Positions 23,269-31,465 of a DNA stretch of 64,000 nucleotides are shown here, in pieces. Source of the stretch: CAYNNQ01 sp964398785. Its GTDB lineage: Bacteria > Desulfobacterota > Desulfovibrionia > Desulfovibrionales > Desulfonatronovibrionaceae. The stretch is taken from assembly GCA_964398785.1 (NCBI GenBank), contig CAYNNQ010000004.1, forward strand, positions 1 to 64,000, given 5' to 3'. The stretch's first letter is position 1, and each line of letters begins with the position of its first letter. A model generated the notes under the pieces. It saw only the letters and a list, made by a program, of their open reading frames with translations. It made no database searches and was not told where the DNA came from. Position numbers and translations under genes: made by a program.

Positions 23269-23457
23269 TAGTTCTTATCCGAAAATTCAAAAATTTCCGG
23301 GTTTAGAAATATCACGTTTCCAATTCGGTAATGAGATTTCCTTTTGTTTAACAAGGAAATTAAGTAATTAAAAGCGAGCGTATCTTAATACGTGATCGAA
23401 TCATTACCAAAATTGTCGCCGTTAAAATGGAAAAGGGCCATTTCCGGATGGAAACTA
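23269..23457 (-). repeat. MITE-like dispersed repeat, copy 2 (reverse)
   Basis: Same element as 10345-10536 in the opposite direction, with about 90 percent matching by eye. It separates bioF from rmlC, which are divergent. Together with copy 1 it forms an inverted pair enclosing the two-component system, Wadjet locus and biotin genes. Confidence 0.85.
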
Positions 23458-23526
23458 TTTAATGGAAAGGACTTCTCGTTTCGCGCTTGTCAGTTCAATT
23501 TTCCCCTATTATCAAGCGGAGGTATT

Positions 23527-24084
23527 ATGCACTTGGAAAAAACAGCCTTCCCCGGTCTTTACGTGGTCACACCCCGCGTATTCAAAGATGAAAGGGGGTT
23601 TTTTACGGAGTTTTATAATCGCCGCAATTTTGAACAGGCGGGTATATACCTAGATTTTGTACAGGATAACCACGCCTTGTCCAGACGTAAAGGGGTTTTG
23701 CGTGGCCTGCATTTTCAGGTGCCGCCCGTGGATCAGGCAAAACTGGTTCGGGTTACCCGCGGGTCTGTATTCGATGTGGTAGTCGATCTTCGCTCGGGGT
23801 CACCCACCCGGGGCAAGTGGTTCGGAATCGTGCTTTCCGCACAGAATTTCCGCCAGATGCTTATCCCTACCGGTTTTGCCCACGGCTATCAGGTCCTGGA
23901 GGAAGATACTGAATTCATGTACAAGGTGAGTAAATTCTACAGCCCGGAGCATGAACAGGGAATTTACTATGCCGATCCGGACTTGGATATACAATGGCCC
24001 CTTTCGGACCCCATACTTTCGGAAAAGGATACCGGTCTGCCGTCTTACAGGGATTTCCCCACCCCCTTTGTCCTGGATGTCTGA
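23527..24084 (+). CDS. rmlC: dTDP-4-dehydrorhamnose 3,5-epimerase
   Basis: A 185-residue cupin epimerase that makes dTDP-4-keto-L-rhamnose. The active-site base His62 is in VLRGLHFQ, the DVVVDLR strand and the GFAHGYQVLEEDTEFMYKV segment (binding and catalytic Tyr) are present. AGCGGAGGT precedes the ATG. An upstream in-frame start would run into the MITE-like repeat and is not expected. The companion rmlA lies at 36173; rmlB and rmlD are not in the window. Confidence 0.92.
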   Translation: MHLEKTAFPGLYVVTPRVFKDERGFFTEFYNRRNFEQAGIYLDFVQDNHALSRRKGVLRGLHFQVPPVDQAKLVRVTRGSVFDVVVDLRSGSPTRGKWFGIVLSAQNFRQMLIPTGFAHGYQVLEEDTEFMYKVSKFYSPEHEQGIYYADPDLDIQWPLSDPILSEKDTGLPSYRDFPTPFVLDV

Positions 24085-24298
24085 GGGGGCATCTTCCCGG
24101 GCACTAAAATCAGTATGTTTTCCAGTTTCTCCGGAAAGTTGCCTGGAAAAATAAAATTAAGTATGGATTGCGCTGCGGATACCTTTTTTTGTGGAACCGG
24201 GAATATATGCAATTTGCTTTCATAGTCCGCATTGTTTCCTTGGGCATTCCGGAGAAACGGACTTTTTTTGCATTAATCGTAACCTTACGGAGAGTAAT

Positions 24299-25699
24299 AT
24301 GGAACAGTTGGACGGAGTGTATGCCGTGGTCCTGGCCGGGGGGTCGGGCACCCGGTTATGGCCCATGTCCCGTACCCTTTTCCCCAAACAGCTCTTGAGC
24401 CTGAACGGGGACCTGAGTCTTTTGCAGCAAAGCGTGAACAGGGTCTTGGACATCCTGCCTCCGGAGAGGATTTTTGTGGTTACCAATGAAGAGCATGTCT
24501 TTGAGGTACGCAACCAGCTGCGGGAACTTGACGAAAAACTCGATTCGCGGGTGCTTAGCGAGCCAGTAGGCCGCAATACACTTCCGGCCATTCTTCTGGC
24601 CTTGAAAGAGGTGGTTCGGGACCCTTCTGCCCAAAGTGTGGCTGTTTTTCCCTCGGATCACCAGATCCGGGACCATAATGCCTGGAACAGGGACATGCAC
24701 CAGGCAGCGGTGCTCTCCGGAGAACAATGGTTTGTCACTTTCGGCATAAAGCCGCACAAAGCGGAAACCGGGTACGGCTATATCGCGCTGGGTGAGGAGA
24801 TTGCCGCAGGCGCGCACAGGGTAAGTTCCTTTGAGGAAAAACCGGATCAGGCCCGGGCGGAAAGGTATGTCCAGGCCGGGAATTATTACTGGAACAGTGG
24901 CATGTTCCTGTTTCCTCTCCAGGATTTTTTGCAGGCGGTGGAGACCTTACAGCCGGATTTGTATAAGTGGTGGAATGAAGCGGAGGACCAGGATCTTGTC
25001 CATGGGTATGTGCAACTACCGGATATTTCCGTGGATTATGGGATTATGGAAAAAGTGGATCGGGTCGCGGTCCTTCCGGCGGACTTTGATTGGGATGATT
25101 TAGGTAATTGGGAAGCCTTGTATCGTCTAGGGGAAAAGGACCCCTCCGGTTGCGTCACCCAAGGAGATGTGCTTTCAATGGAATGTAAGGATAGCCTGCT
25201 CATTTCTTCCGGGGGGAAATTGGCCGCTGTTGGACTGGAAGACTGTGTGGTTGTCCAGACCCGCGATGCCACTCTTGTCTGTCCCCGGGAGAAAGTCCAG
25301 AAGGTGAAGGATGTAGTCCAGACCCTCAAAGAGGAGGATAGTCATCTGGTTGAGGCCCATCTCACGGTATATCGTCCCTGGGGTAGTTATACAGTATTGG
25401 AAGAAGGACCTTATTATAAGATAAAGCGTTTGTCAGTTAAACCCGGATGTACTTTGAGTCTACAGATGCACCACCACAGGAGCGAACATTGGGTGGTCAT
25501 CCACGGTACCGCTGAGGTCCGCGTGGGGGAGGAAGATAAGCTCCTCTCCGAAAATCAATCAGTGGACATCCCCAAGGCTACACCCCATCGTCTGGCCAAT
25601 CCGGGGAAATTGCCCGTACAAATAATCGAGATTCAAAATGGGCCATACCTGGAAGAAGACGACATAGTCCGCTTTCAGGATGTCTATGGCCGCTCCTGA
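24299..25699 (+). CDS. manC: Mannose-1-phosphate guanylyltransferase / mannose-6-phosphate isomerase
   Basis: A 466-residue bifunctional enzyme of the ManC/AlgA type. The nucleotidyl transferase domain opens with AVVLAGGSGTRLWPMSR and FPKQ (GTP binding) and contains FPSDH. The C-terminal cupin (about 355-466) has RPWGSY and QMHHHRSEHWVV, the metal-binding histidines of the isomerase. The products feed GDP-mannose and derived sugars of LPS or exopolysaccharide. I use ATG 24299 (ACGGAGAG upstream); an in-frame start at 24191 adds a non-homologous tail. A terminator follows. Confidence 0.93.
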   Translation: MEQLDGVYAVVLAGGSGTRLWPMSRTLFPKQLLSLNGDLSLLQQSVNRVLDILPPERIFVVTNEEHVFEVRNQLRELDEKLDSRVLSEPVGRNTLPAILLALKEVVRDPSAQSVAVFPSDHQIRDHNAWNRDMHQAAVLSGEQWFVTFGIKPHKAETGYGYIALGEEIAAGAHRVSSFEEKPDQARAERYVQAGNYYWNSGMFLFPLQDFLQAVETLQPDLYKWWNEAEDQDLVHGYVQLPDISVDYGIMEKVDRVAVLPADFDWDDLGNWEALYRLGEKDPSGCVTQGDVLSMECKDSLLISSGGKLAAVGLEDCVVVQTRDATLVCPREKVQKVKDVVQTLKEEDSHLVEAHLTVYRPWGSYTVLEEGPYYKIKRLSVKPGCTLSLQMHHHRSEHWVVIHGTAEVRVGEEDKLLSENQSVDIPKATPHRLANPGKLPVQIIEIQNGPYLEEDDIVRFQDVYGRS

Positions 25700-25751
25700 T
25701 TTTTTACCCGGCCTGTTTTAGTCCAAAGGCTTTTTTAGGCCGGGTAAAAAG
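25700..25751. terminator. Bidirectional terminator between manC and TPR gene
   Basis: TTTTTTACCCGGCCT and AGGCCGGGTAAAAA form a 14-base stem around a 21-base loop, with T-runs on both strands, between two converging genes. Confidence 0.85.
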
Positions 25752-25763
25752 GGGAGGAGAAAT

Positions 25764-26324
25764 CTATCTCAATTGATCCAGCAGTTCTCGAGCCGCTTCG
25801 TGCGAGGGGTCTTTTCCCAGGATTTGTTCCAGTTCCTGCACCGCTTCTTTTGTCCTGCCCAACTGATAGAAACATCCGGCCAGAGAGTAGCGGACATCGC
25901 TTTTTTGTTCGTCCAGTTGCAGGTAGTTCTGCAAATGGGGGATGATTTCCTCAACTTTTTCCAGCAAATGCCCGCTTTGCACTAGGCCATTCAGGGCAAT
26001 TATGTTTTCCGGGTTGATCTCTAGGGCCTTTTGAAAATACTCATAGGCCGCCTCCTTGGTTCCGATTTCCATCTCAATTAGTCCCAGCCCGGCGAAGGCC
26101 TTGTCGCTCTCCTTGACTTCGGCCGCCTTGGTATACAGTTGGCGGGCGTTTTCCAGATTGCCCTCCTGGACTTCGATAGTGGCAAGGCCCAGATAGGGTT
26201 CCGCGTGGGAGCCGTTGCTCCCCATCGCCTTGTTATAATAATCGCGCGCCTTGTCCATTTCGCCCATGAAAAGGTAGCATTCCCCCAATTCATTATTGAT
26301 TTCAAAATCCAGTTGACTGCTCAT
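25764..26324 (-). CDS. TPR-repeat protein
   Basis: A 186-residue soluble protein made almost wholly of about five tetratricopeptide repeats (for example GECYLFMGEMDKARDYYNKA, GLIEMEIGTKEAAYEYFQKA, AGCFYQLGRTKEAVQELEQI). No signal peptide. TPR folds are protein-binding scaffolds. It is divergent from the flagellar operon and converges with manC; a flagellar or assembly role is possible from location only. AAAGGAGGAGAGG precedes the ATG. Confidence 0.85.
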   Translation of the reverse strand: MSSQLDFEINNELGECYLFMGEMDKARDYYNKAMGSNGSHAEPYLGLATIEVQEGNLENARQLYTKAAEVKESDKAFAGLGLIEMEIGTKEAAYEYFQKALEINPENIIALNGLVQSGHLLEKVEEIIPHLQNYLQLDEQKSDVRYSLAGCFYQLGRTKEAVQELEQILGKDPSHEAARELLDQLR

Positions 26325-26645
26325 ACCTCTCCTCCTTTGAGTTCAATTAAAAGCGGTGGCTGTCTTTATTACCGCCTGTACTTAAGTTTAAGCAATGAAT
26401 ATGCCAATTTTGCATGTGAGTTGGATTATATTTTGCCCTATCCCATTGGGGAAAAGGTTATTGCTTTTGATTTCCGTTATGTATTTCCACATTGGCGCCG
26501 CCTCCGGCGGCTAACCAACCAGTCGTTCGAGACCGATAGGTTCCTCTACGGCTCAACTCCACATTATCCCCATGTTGGGCTTGGAGGTCGAGGGAAGAAT
26601 GGTTGAATTTCGGCTGTTTGCTATAGGCAATCCCCCCCCCGGTCT

Positions 26646-26667
26646 CGGGAGGTGTTTTTTTCTCCCG
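26646..26667. promoter_or_regulatory. Inverted repeat upstream of the flagellar promoter
   Basis: CGGGAG and CTCCCG flank ten bases (GTGTTTTTTT), about 45 bp before the -24 box. It may be a binding site for a sigma-54 activator or the terminator hairpin of an upstream transcript. The remaining intergenic stretch (26325-26640) shows no gene. Confidence 0.35.
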
Positions 26668-26692
26668 GAAAAAGTTTCCTCCCCTCTAAGTA

Positions 26693-26709
26693 TTGGAACA
26701 ATAGTTGCT
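26693..26709 (+). promoter_or_regulatory. Sigma-54 (-24/-12) promoter of the flgB operon
   Basis: TTGGAACAATAGTTGCT matches the consensus YTGGCACGN4TTGCW with the invariant GG (26695-26696) and GC (26707-26708) exactly ten bases apart. Transcription would begin near 26720, giving a leader of about 36 bases before flgB. RpoN control of flagellar hook-basal body genes is known in many proteobacteria and Desulfovibrio relatives. Confidence 0.75.
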
Positions 26710-26755
26710 TGTAGCAGGGTAATAGAGAAAAAGCTCAAGTAAAGAGGTATGAGCC

Positions 26756-27166
26756 ATGAAGTCACTATTTCCGGATTATTATCAGTTTTTGGGCAATGTT
26801 ATGGATGTGCGGTCCCGGCGTCAAAATGTTGTCGCCTCCAACCTGGCTAATATTAACACTCCCGGATACAAGGCCAAGAGATTGGAGTTCGAGGAGGAGC
26901 TGCAGAATTCCCTGCAAATGAGCGGGAACGGGGGCATGACCAGGACGAATGCGAAGCATATGCCCACGGGAATCGATCCGCAGGATGCCCAGGGAGCTAT
27001 GCGTACGGATATAGATCCGCGCATGGTGCAGGGGGAGGATAATGTGGATTTGGACAAGGAAATGTCCATAATGTCCAAAAACGGTTTGGCTTACAAGACC
27101 TTGTCTCAGGTCCTGCATAGCAGCTTTACCGGCATGGAAGAGATTATAAGAAAGGGAGGTAAATAA
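26756..27166 (+). CDS. flgB: Flagellar basal-body rod protein FlgB
   Basis: A 136-residue proximal rod protein. The N-terminal rod motif (VRSRRQNVVASNLANINTPG, about 20-39) and the C-terminal LAYKTLSQVLHSSFTGM helix are present; these form the coiled termini shared by rod and hook proteins. It is exported by the flagellar type III apparatus. First gene of the operon; its TAA overlaps the flgC ATG (TAATG). Confidence 0.95.
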   Translation: MKSLFPDYYQFLGNVMDVRSRRQNVVASNLANINTPGYKAKRLEFEEELQNSLQMSGNGGMTRTNAKHMPTGIDPQDAQGAMRTDIDPRMVQGEDNVDLDKEMSIMSKNGLAYKTLSQVLHSSFTGMEEIIRKGGK

Positions 27167-27603
27167 TGAGTTTTATTTCGGCATTTGATATTGGTGCTTC
27201 AGCGCTGCGAGCGGAGAGAAAGCATCTCAATGTTATTTCTATGAACCTGGCCAATGTGAATACCACCAGAACTCAGGATGGAGGACCGTATCAGCGCAAA
27301 AGTGTGGTTTTTGAATCCACTCCCGCGAATTCCCAATTCGGTTCGGCCATGGATTCCGCGATGAACGAGGAATTGGAGGGGGTTAAAGCCAGGTCGGTTG
27401 TTAATGATAACCGCCCCTTTAAACAAGTTTATGATCCGGGACACCCAGATGCAAATGAAGAAGGGTATGTGCGCAAGCCGGATATCAATGTGGTTGAGGA
27501 GATGGCCAATATGATGACTGCCATGCGGACTTATGAAGCGAATATCAAATCCGTGAGCTCGGCCAAAAAGATGTATAACGAGGCCTTGAAACTAGGGCGC
27601 TGA
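27166..27603 (+). CDS. flgC: Flagellar basal-body rod protein FlgC
   Basis: A 145-residue proximal rod protein, with the N-terminal ALRAERKHLNVISMNLANVN rod motif and the C-terminal VVEEMANMMTAMRTYEANI signature. Normal length. It is translationally coupled to flgB and lies 32 bp before fliE. Confidence 0.96.
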   Translation: MSFISAFDIGASALRAERKHLNVISMNLANVNTTRTQDGGPYQRKSVVFESTPANSQFGSAMDSAMNEELEGVKARSVVNDNRPFKQVYDPGHPDANEEGYVRKPDINVVEEMANMMTAMRTYEANIKSVSSAKKMYNEALKLGR

Positions 27604-27635
27604 TTCCCGATTTGGGGATTAATGAGGTGTAAGCT

Positions 27636-27965
27636 ATGTCTAATATAACTCCTGCCGCCATGAAGGCCTACACCGATGCCATGAATTTCGACCGGGCAGA
27701 GAAAACCGGAGCAGAGGAATTTCAAGGGCAAACGGAACAGGCCGCGCAAAGTTTCTCCGAAACAATTCAGGATTCTCTTTCCCGGGTGAATGATATGCAG
27801 TTGGAAGGAGCGCAAAAAACAGTGGAATTTGCCGCCGGCGAAGAAGAGAATGTACACGAGCTGATGATTACCTTGCAAAAGGCCGGGCTGGCCATGAAGA
27901 TGACCTCTGCGGTGCGGAACAAGGCAATGGAAGCGTATAAGGAGTTGATGCGGATTCGTGTATAG
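27636..27965 (+). CDS. fliE: Flagellar hook-basal body complex protein FliE
   Basis: A 109-residue protein joining the MS ring to the rod. The C-terminal half has the family pattern (VHELMITLQKAGLAMKMTSA, VRNKAMEAYKELMRIRV); the N-terminal half is less conserved, as usual. GAGGTG lies before the ATG. Confidence 0.94.
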   Translation: MSNITPAAMKAYTDAMNFDRAEKTGAEEFQGQTEQAAQSFSETIQDSLSRVNDMQLEGAQKTVEFAAGEEENVHELMITLQKAGLAMKMTSAVRNKAMEAYKELMRIRV

Positions 27966-28019
27966 TCCCGCGGTTTCGTAATGGTGCGTTAGATTTCTTA
28001 ATCAATATGGAGTTTTGAT

Positions 28020-29621
28020 ATGCCGTCTTTTTTGAACAGGACCTGGCAGAGAATGATTTACTTGTGGGGGCAGAGCTCTCTGGCCCAGAGGATACTAATG
28101 AGTGGATTGGTGGTGTCCATAATTATCGCTTTTATTGTGCTCATGATGTATATAAATACGACTAATTACAAAGTCCTGTATTCCAAACTTAGTCCCAAGG
28201 ATGCCTCTCGTATAAAGAAGGTCCTGGAAAAGCAAAAAGTTGATTATAAACTAAAAAACGGTGGTACGACCATTATGGTCCCGGCAGGCCAGGTGCACAG
28301 TCTTCGTCTGACTGTAGCTGGTAAAGATATTGTCCATGGTCAGGGTGTTGGGTTCGAGCTTTTTGACAAGACCAAAATCGGGCAAACCGAGTTCGTGCAG
28401 CATGTAAATTACCAGCGTGCCCTTCAGGGAGAGCTGGCCCGGACTATTTCCGATTATCCAGCAGTTCAGTCCGCACGGGTGCATTTGGTGATCCCGGAGA
28501 AAACAGTTTTTATTGAGGAGCAAGAACCCCCTTCTTCCTCTGTGGTCCTTAATCTCAAGGGGGGGCGGGAACTCAAGGAGGAGCAGGTCCAAAGCATTGT
28601 CAACCTCGTCGCCGCAGGTGTTAAAGGGATGAACAAGGAACATATAACAGTTTCCAATACCCGGGGGCAGGTACTTTATGAACCGGATAAAAAGTCCGTG
28701 GCCGGTCTGAGTAATTCACAGCTGGAATACCAGAGAAACGTGGAAAATAACTTGGAGGGTCGCATAGAGGATATATTGCGACCTATCGTGGGCGGAAACG
28801 GGGTCATAGCCAAAGTCAACGCCGAGTTGAATTTCAACCGGAAAAAGGTGCACAAGGTCCAGTATGACCCGGACAGTGCGGTGGTTCGCAGCGAGAAGAA
28901 GACCTCTGAGAGCAGCACGGGTACCGCCGCCCAGGGAGGTTCACCCGAGCCCCAATACCAGGGTGAAGAGGGGGGCGGAACCCAGACCACCCAAGAGACC
29001 AACCGGAGGACCTCCACTACTAATTTTGAAATAAACAAAGAAGAGCAAAATATTGTTTCCGGAGTGGGAAATCTGGAGGAACTAAGTGTTGCCGTTTTGG
29101 TGGATGGTAATTATGTTAAAAACGAAGAGGGCAACTATAAGTATGAACCCCTCGGAGAAGAAACCCTGGCCCGCGTCAAGGATTTGGCTCAAAAAGCGGT
29201 GGGCTTCGACAAGGCCCGGGGGGATAGTATAGAAGTCAGCAATATGGCCTTCGGTGCTCCGAAGAAAGCTCCCCAACCCACATTTATGGACAATATGTCC
29301 AAGTATTTTGACGTAGTAGGTAAACCCCTGCTCAACACCCTGCTGGTATTGCTCTTTCTGCTTCTGGTTGTTCGACCCATAGTTATGGCCATACTCCGGC
29401 CCAAAGTCTCCGAGGGAGAAGGCGAAACCGGTGGGGAAGGTCTACCCGAGGGCGAAGAGCGTATGGCTTTGGCGGAAGGGGCAACTGAAGAGGAAATGGA
29501 GGGCATGGACGCCAGCAAGAGGATGCAAAGCGTGCGGGAGACCGCTTCGCAGCTGGTGGAGGAGAATTTCGATCAGGCTTATTCCGTGGTTAAGAAATGG
29601 ATGCGCGAGGAGGGAAGCTAA
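28020..29621 (+). CDS. fliF: Flagellar MS-ring protein FliF
   Basis: A 533-residue protein that forms the membrane ring of the motor. TM1 is about 25-45 and TM2 about 437-455 (LLNTLLVLLFLLLVVRPIVM); between them are the periplasmic ring-building motifs (HVNYQRALQGELARTI, VHLVIPEK and so on) and a Gly/Gln/Thr-rich low-complexity stretch about 295-330. The C-terminal cytosolic segment (VEENFDQAYSVVKKWM) binds FliG. Its TAA is directly followed by the fliG start. Confidence 0.96.
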   Translation: MPSFLNRTWQRMIYLWGQSSLAQRILMSGLVVSIIIAFIVLMMYINTTNYKVLYSKLSPKDASRIKKVLEKQKVDYKLKNGGTTIMVPAGQVHSLRLTVAGKDIVHGQGVGFELFDKTKIGQTEFVQHVNYQRALQGELARTISDYPAVQSARVHLVIPEKTVFIEEQEPPSSSVVLNLKGGRELKEEQVQSIVNLVAAGVKGMNKEHITVSNTRGQVLYEPDKKSVAGLSNSQLEYQRNVENNLEGRIEDILRPIVGGNGVIAKVNAELNFNRKKVHKVQYDPDSAVVRSEKKTSESSTGTAAQGGSPEPQYQGEEGGGTQTTQETNRRTSTTNFEINKEEQNIVSGVGNLEELSVAVLVDGNYVKNEEGNYKYEPLGEETLARVKDLAQKAVGFDKARGDSIEVSNMAFGAPKKAPQPTFMDNMSKYFDVVGKPLLNTLLVLLFLLLVVRPIVMAILRPKVSEGEGETGGEGLPEGEERMALAEGATEEEMEGMDASKRMQSVRETASQLVEENFDQAYSVVKKWMREEGS

Positions 29622-30638
29622 TTGGCCGAGATAGAGTACAAAAACCTTTCCGGGACACAGAAAACGGCTATTCTTCTGCTTTCTTTGGGAGAAAATTTTA
29701 CTAGCCAGATGTTTAAGAGACTGGACAAGGATGAAGTTACCAAAGTCTCCAAAGCGATGATGGAAATGGAGAGTGTGCCCCGGGAGGTAGCCGAGCAGGT
29801 ACTCAAGGAGTTTAATGATTCCCTGACCATGGGCAAGGAAATGATCATGGGCGGCCCGGAGCAGGTCAAGAAACTGGTTACCCAAAACCTGGATTCGGAC
29901 ACTGCCAAATATGTCATGGATACCCTGGAGTTGGACAGCGGACCGGCGCCTTTCAAGGAATTGGCCAATGTTAGTCCCAAGCTGTTGTCCCAGATACTGC
30001 GCAATGAGCATCCCCAGACTCTGGCTTTGATTGTCGGCCATCTTCCCCCCGAGAGCGGGGCGGAATTGCTCCAGAACCTATCTCCGGGAGTGCGTCCAGA
30101 AGTCCTTACACGTTTGGCAAAACTGGAGGCAGTTCCCGAAGATATGCTGATGGAAGTGGACAGGGTTATGCAGAATCAGGTTGTGGCCATGGGTGGAAAA
30201 GAAGGCAAAAAAGTGGGTGGAGTCCCTTCAGTGGCCGAAATACTCAATGCCGTGGACCGCAGCGTGGAGGAAGAGGTCCTTTCCGATATTGAAGAGGAGT
30301 CCTCGCAGCTGGCCGAAGAAATCAGACAGCTCATGTTCGTTTTCGATGATATAGTCAATCTTGATGACAGGGCAATTCGCGAAGTCCTCAAGGAGATCAG
30401 TAACGACGATTTGACCATGGCCTTGAAAGCAGCTTCTGAAGATTTGAAGGAAAAGTTTTTCAGCAATCTTTCTGAACGGGCGGCGAACATGATTCGTGAA
30501 GACTTGGAAATTATGGGCCCGGTCAAGCTGTCCGAGGTGGAAGAGGCCCAACAGGGTATAGTCAAAGTCATCCGGAGACTGGAAGGAGAAGGTCGCATCG
30601 TGATTGCCGGCAAAGGAGGAGGGGAAGTCCTTGTCTAA
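29622..30638 (+). CDS. fliG: Flagellar motor switch protein FliG
   Basis: A 338-residue protein of the C ring that contacts stator and FliF. Features: N-terminal TQKTAILLLSLGE-like segment, middle EHPQTLALIVGHL with the conserved EHPQ motif, and the C-terminal MFVFDDIVNLDDRAIREVLKE segment bearing the charged torque-generating residues. It begins with TTG at 29622, directly after the fliF stop, with AGGAGGGAAG upstream; no ATG fits better. Confidence 0.96.
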   Translation: MAEIEYKNLSGTQKTAILLLSLGENFTSQMFKRLDKDEVTKVSKAMMEMESVPREVAEQVLKEFNDSLTMGKEMIMGGPEQVKKLVTQNLDSDTAKYVMDTLELDSGPAPFKELANVSPKLLSQILRNEHPQTLALIVGHLPPESGAELLQNLSPGVRPEVLTRLAKLEAVPEDMLMEVDRVMQNQVVAMGGKEGKKVGGVPSVAEILNAVDRSVEEEVLSDIEEESSQLAEEIRQLMFVFDDIVNLDDRAIREVLKEISNDDLTMALKAASEDLKEKFFSNLSERAANMIREDLEIMGPVKLSEVEEAQQGIVKVIRRLEGEGRIVIAGKGGGEVLV

Positions 30639-31344
30639 CGTGGGAGCCAACTCCGGTGGCCGAGTTATTGTCGGCTTGGAGAGCAAACAGCTAGGGGAGA
30701 TAGAGCAGCAAAATCAGGAGCCCTTGTGGAGCGAGGAAAATATTGAGAATTATGTGCAACGCGTCAAAGAAAGAGCGCGCAATGTGGCTAGGGATATTAT
30801 CAATGAGGCCATGCGGGAGGGGGAGGAAATAAAGGCCGAGGCCTATAATGAAGGAATCAAAAAGGGCAGAGAAGAGGCCCGGGCCGAGGAGGAAAACAGG
30901 GTCGCGGAATTTCGGGAAAATATGCGCAAAGCCCTGCAGGATATCTCCGAGGGTCGGGAAAAGATATGGGCGGATTACCGAAATGATCTTTTGCTCCTGA
31001 CTCAGGCTGCAGTGGAAAAGACTCTGGGCATTGAACTGGAAGAGGAACGGCAAAAAATCGTAAGCTCCTTGTGGGAGGAGGCGTTGCAACTATTAGAGTC
31101 CGGGCAGGACATTACCCTCCGGGTGCGGCCGGAAGACAAAGAAGTTATGCAGGAGGCGGTAGCCGCCTGGAAAGAGGGGAATCCCCGTATAGGCAACGTC
31201 CAGGTAGTGCCTAGCCGGGACTTGAGCAAGGGGGGAGTTGTGGTGGAAAGCGACAGCGGGATAGTGGATAACAGCATTCAGACCCGTTTGGACGAAGTGC
31301 GCGGTATTCTGGACAGTATAACCGTGGGGAACTCAGAGGACTGA
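30631..31344 (+). CDS. fliH: Flagellar assembly protein FliH
   Basis: A protein of about 237 residues, the regulator of the FliI ATPase. It has a variable N-terminus, a long charged helix (about 60-125, EAMREGEEIKAEAYNEGIKK), and the C-terminal domain related to the V-ATPase E subunit (LTQAAVEKTLGIEL, ITLRVRPEDKE, GGVVVESDSGIVDNSIQTRL). I start it at TTG 30631, preceded by GGAGGAGGGG and overlapping the end of fliG; a TTG at 30604 is the alternative. A gap of 121 bp to fliI follows. Confidence 0.9.
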   Translation: MSNVGANSGGRVIVGLESKQLGEIEQQNQEPLWSEENIENYVQRVKERARNVARDIINEAMREGEEIKAEAYNEGIKKGREEARAEEENRVAEFRENMRKALQDISEGREKIWADYRNDLLLLTQAAVEKTLGIELEEERQKIVSSLWEEALQLLESGQDITLRVRPEDKEVMQEAVAAWKEGNPRIGNVQVVPSRDLSKGGVVVESDSGIVDNSIQTRLDEVRGILDSITVGNSED

Positions 31345-31465
31345 CTCCCTGGTGAGGTTGGGCGCTGGAGCGAAAGAAGGGGGTGCTGGGACTTTTTCTA
31401 CGGACCGAGCAAACTTCCCATTTTCCAGAAATGGCCATGTCCTGCCCCGAAAATAGCAACCGGAG

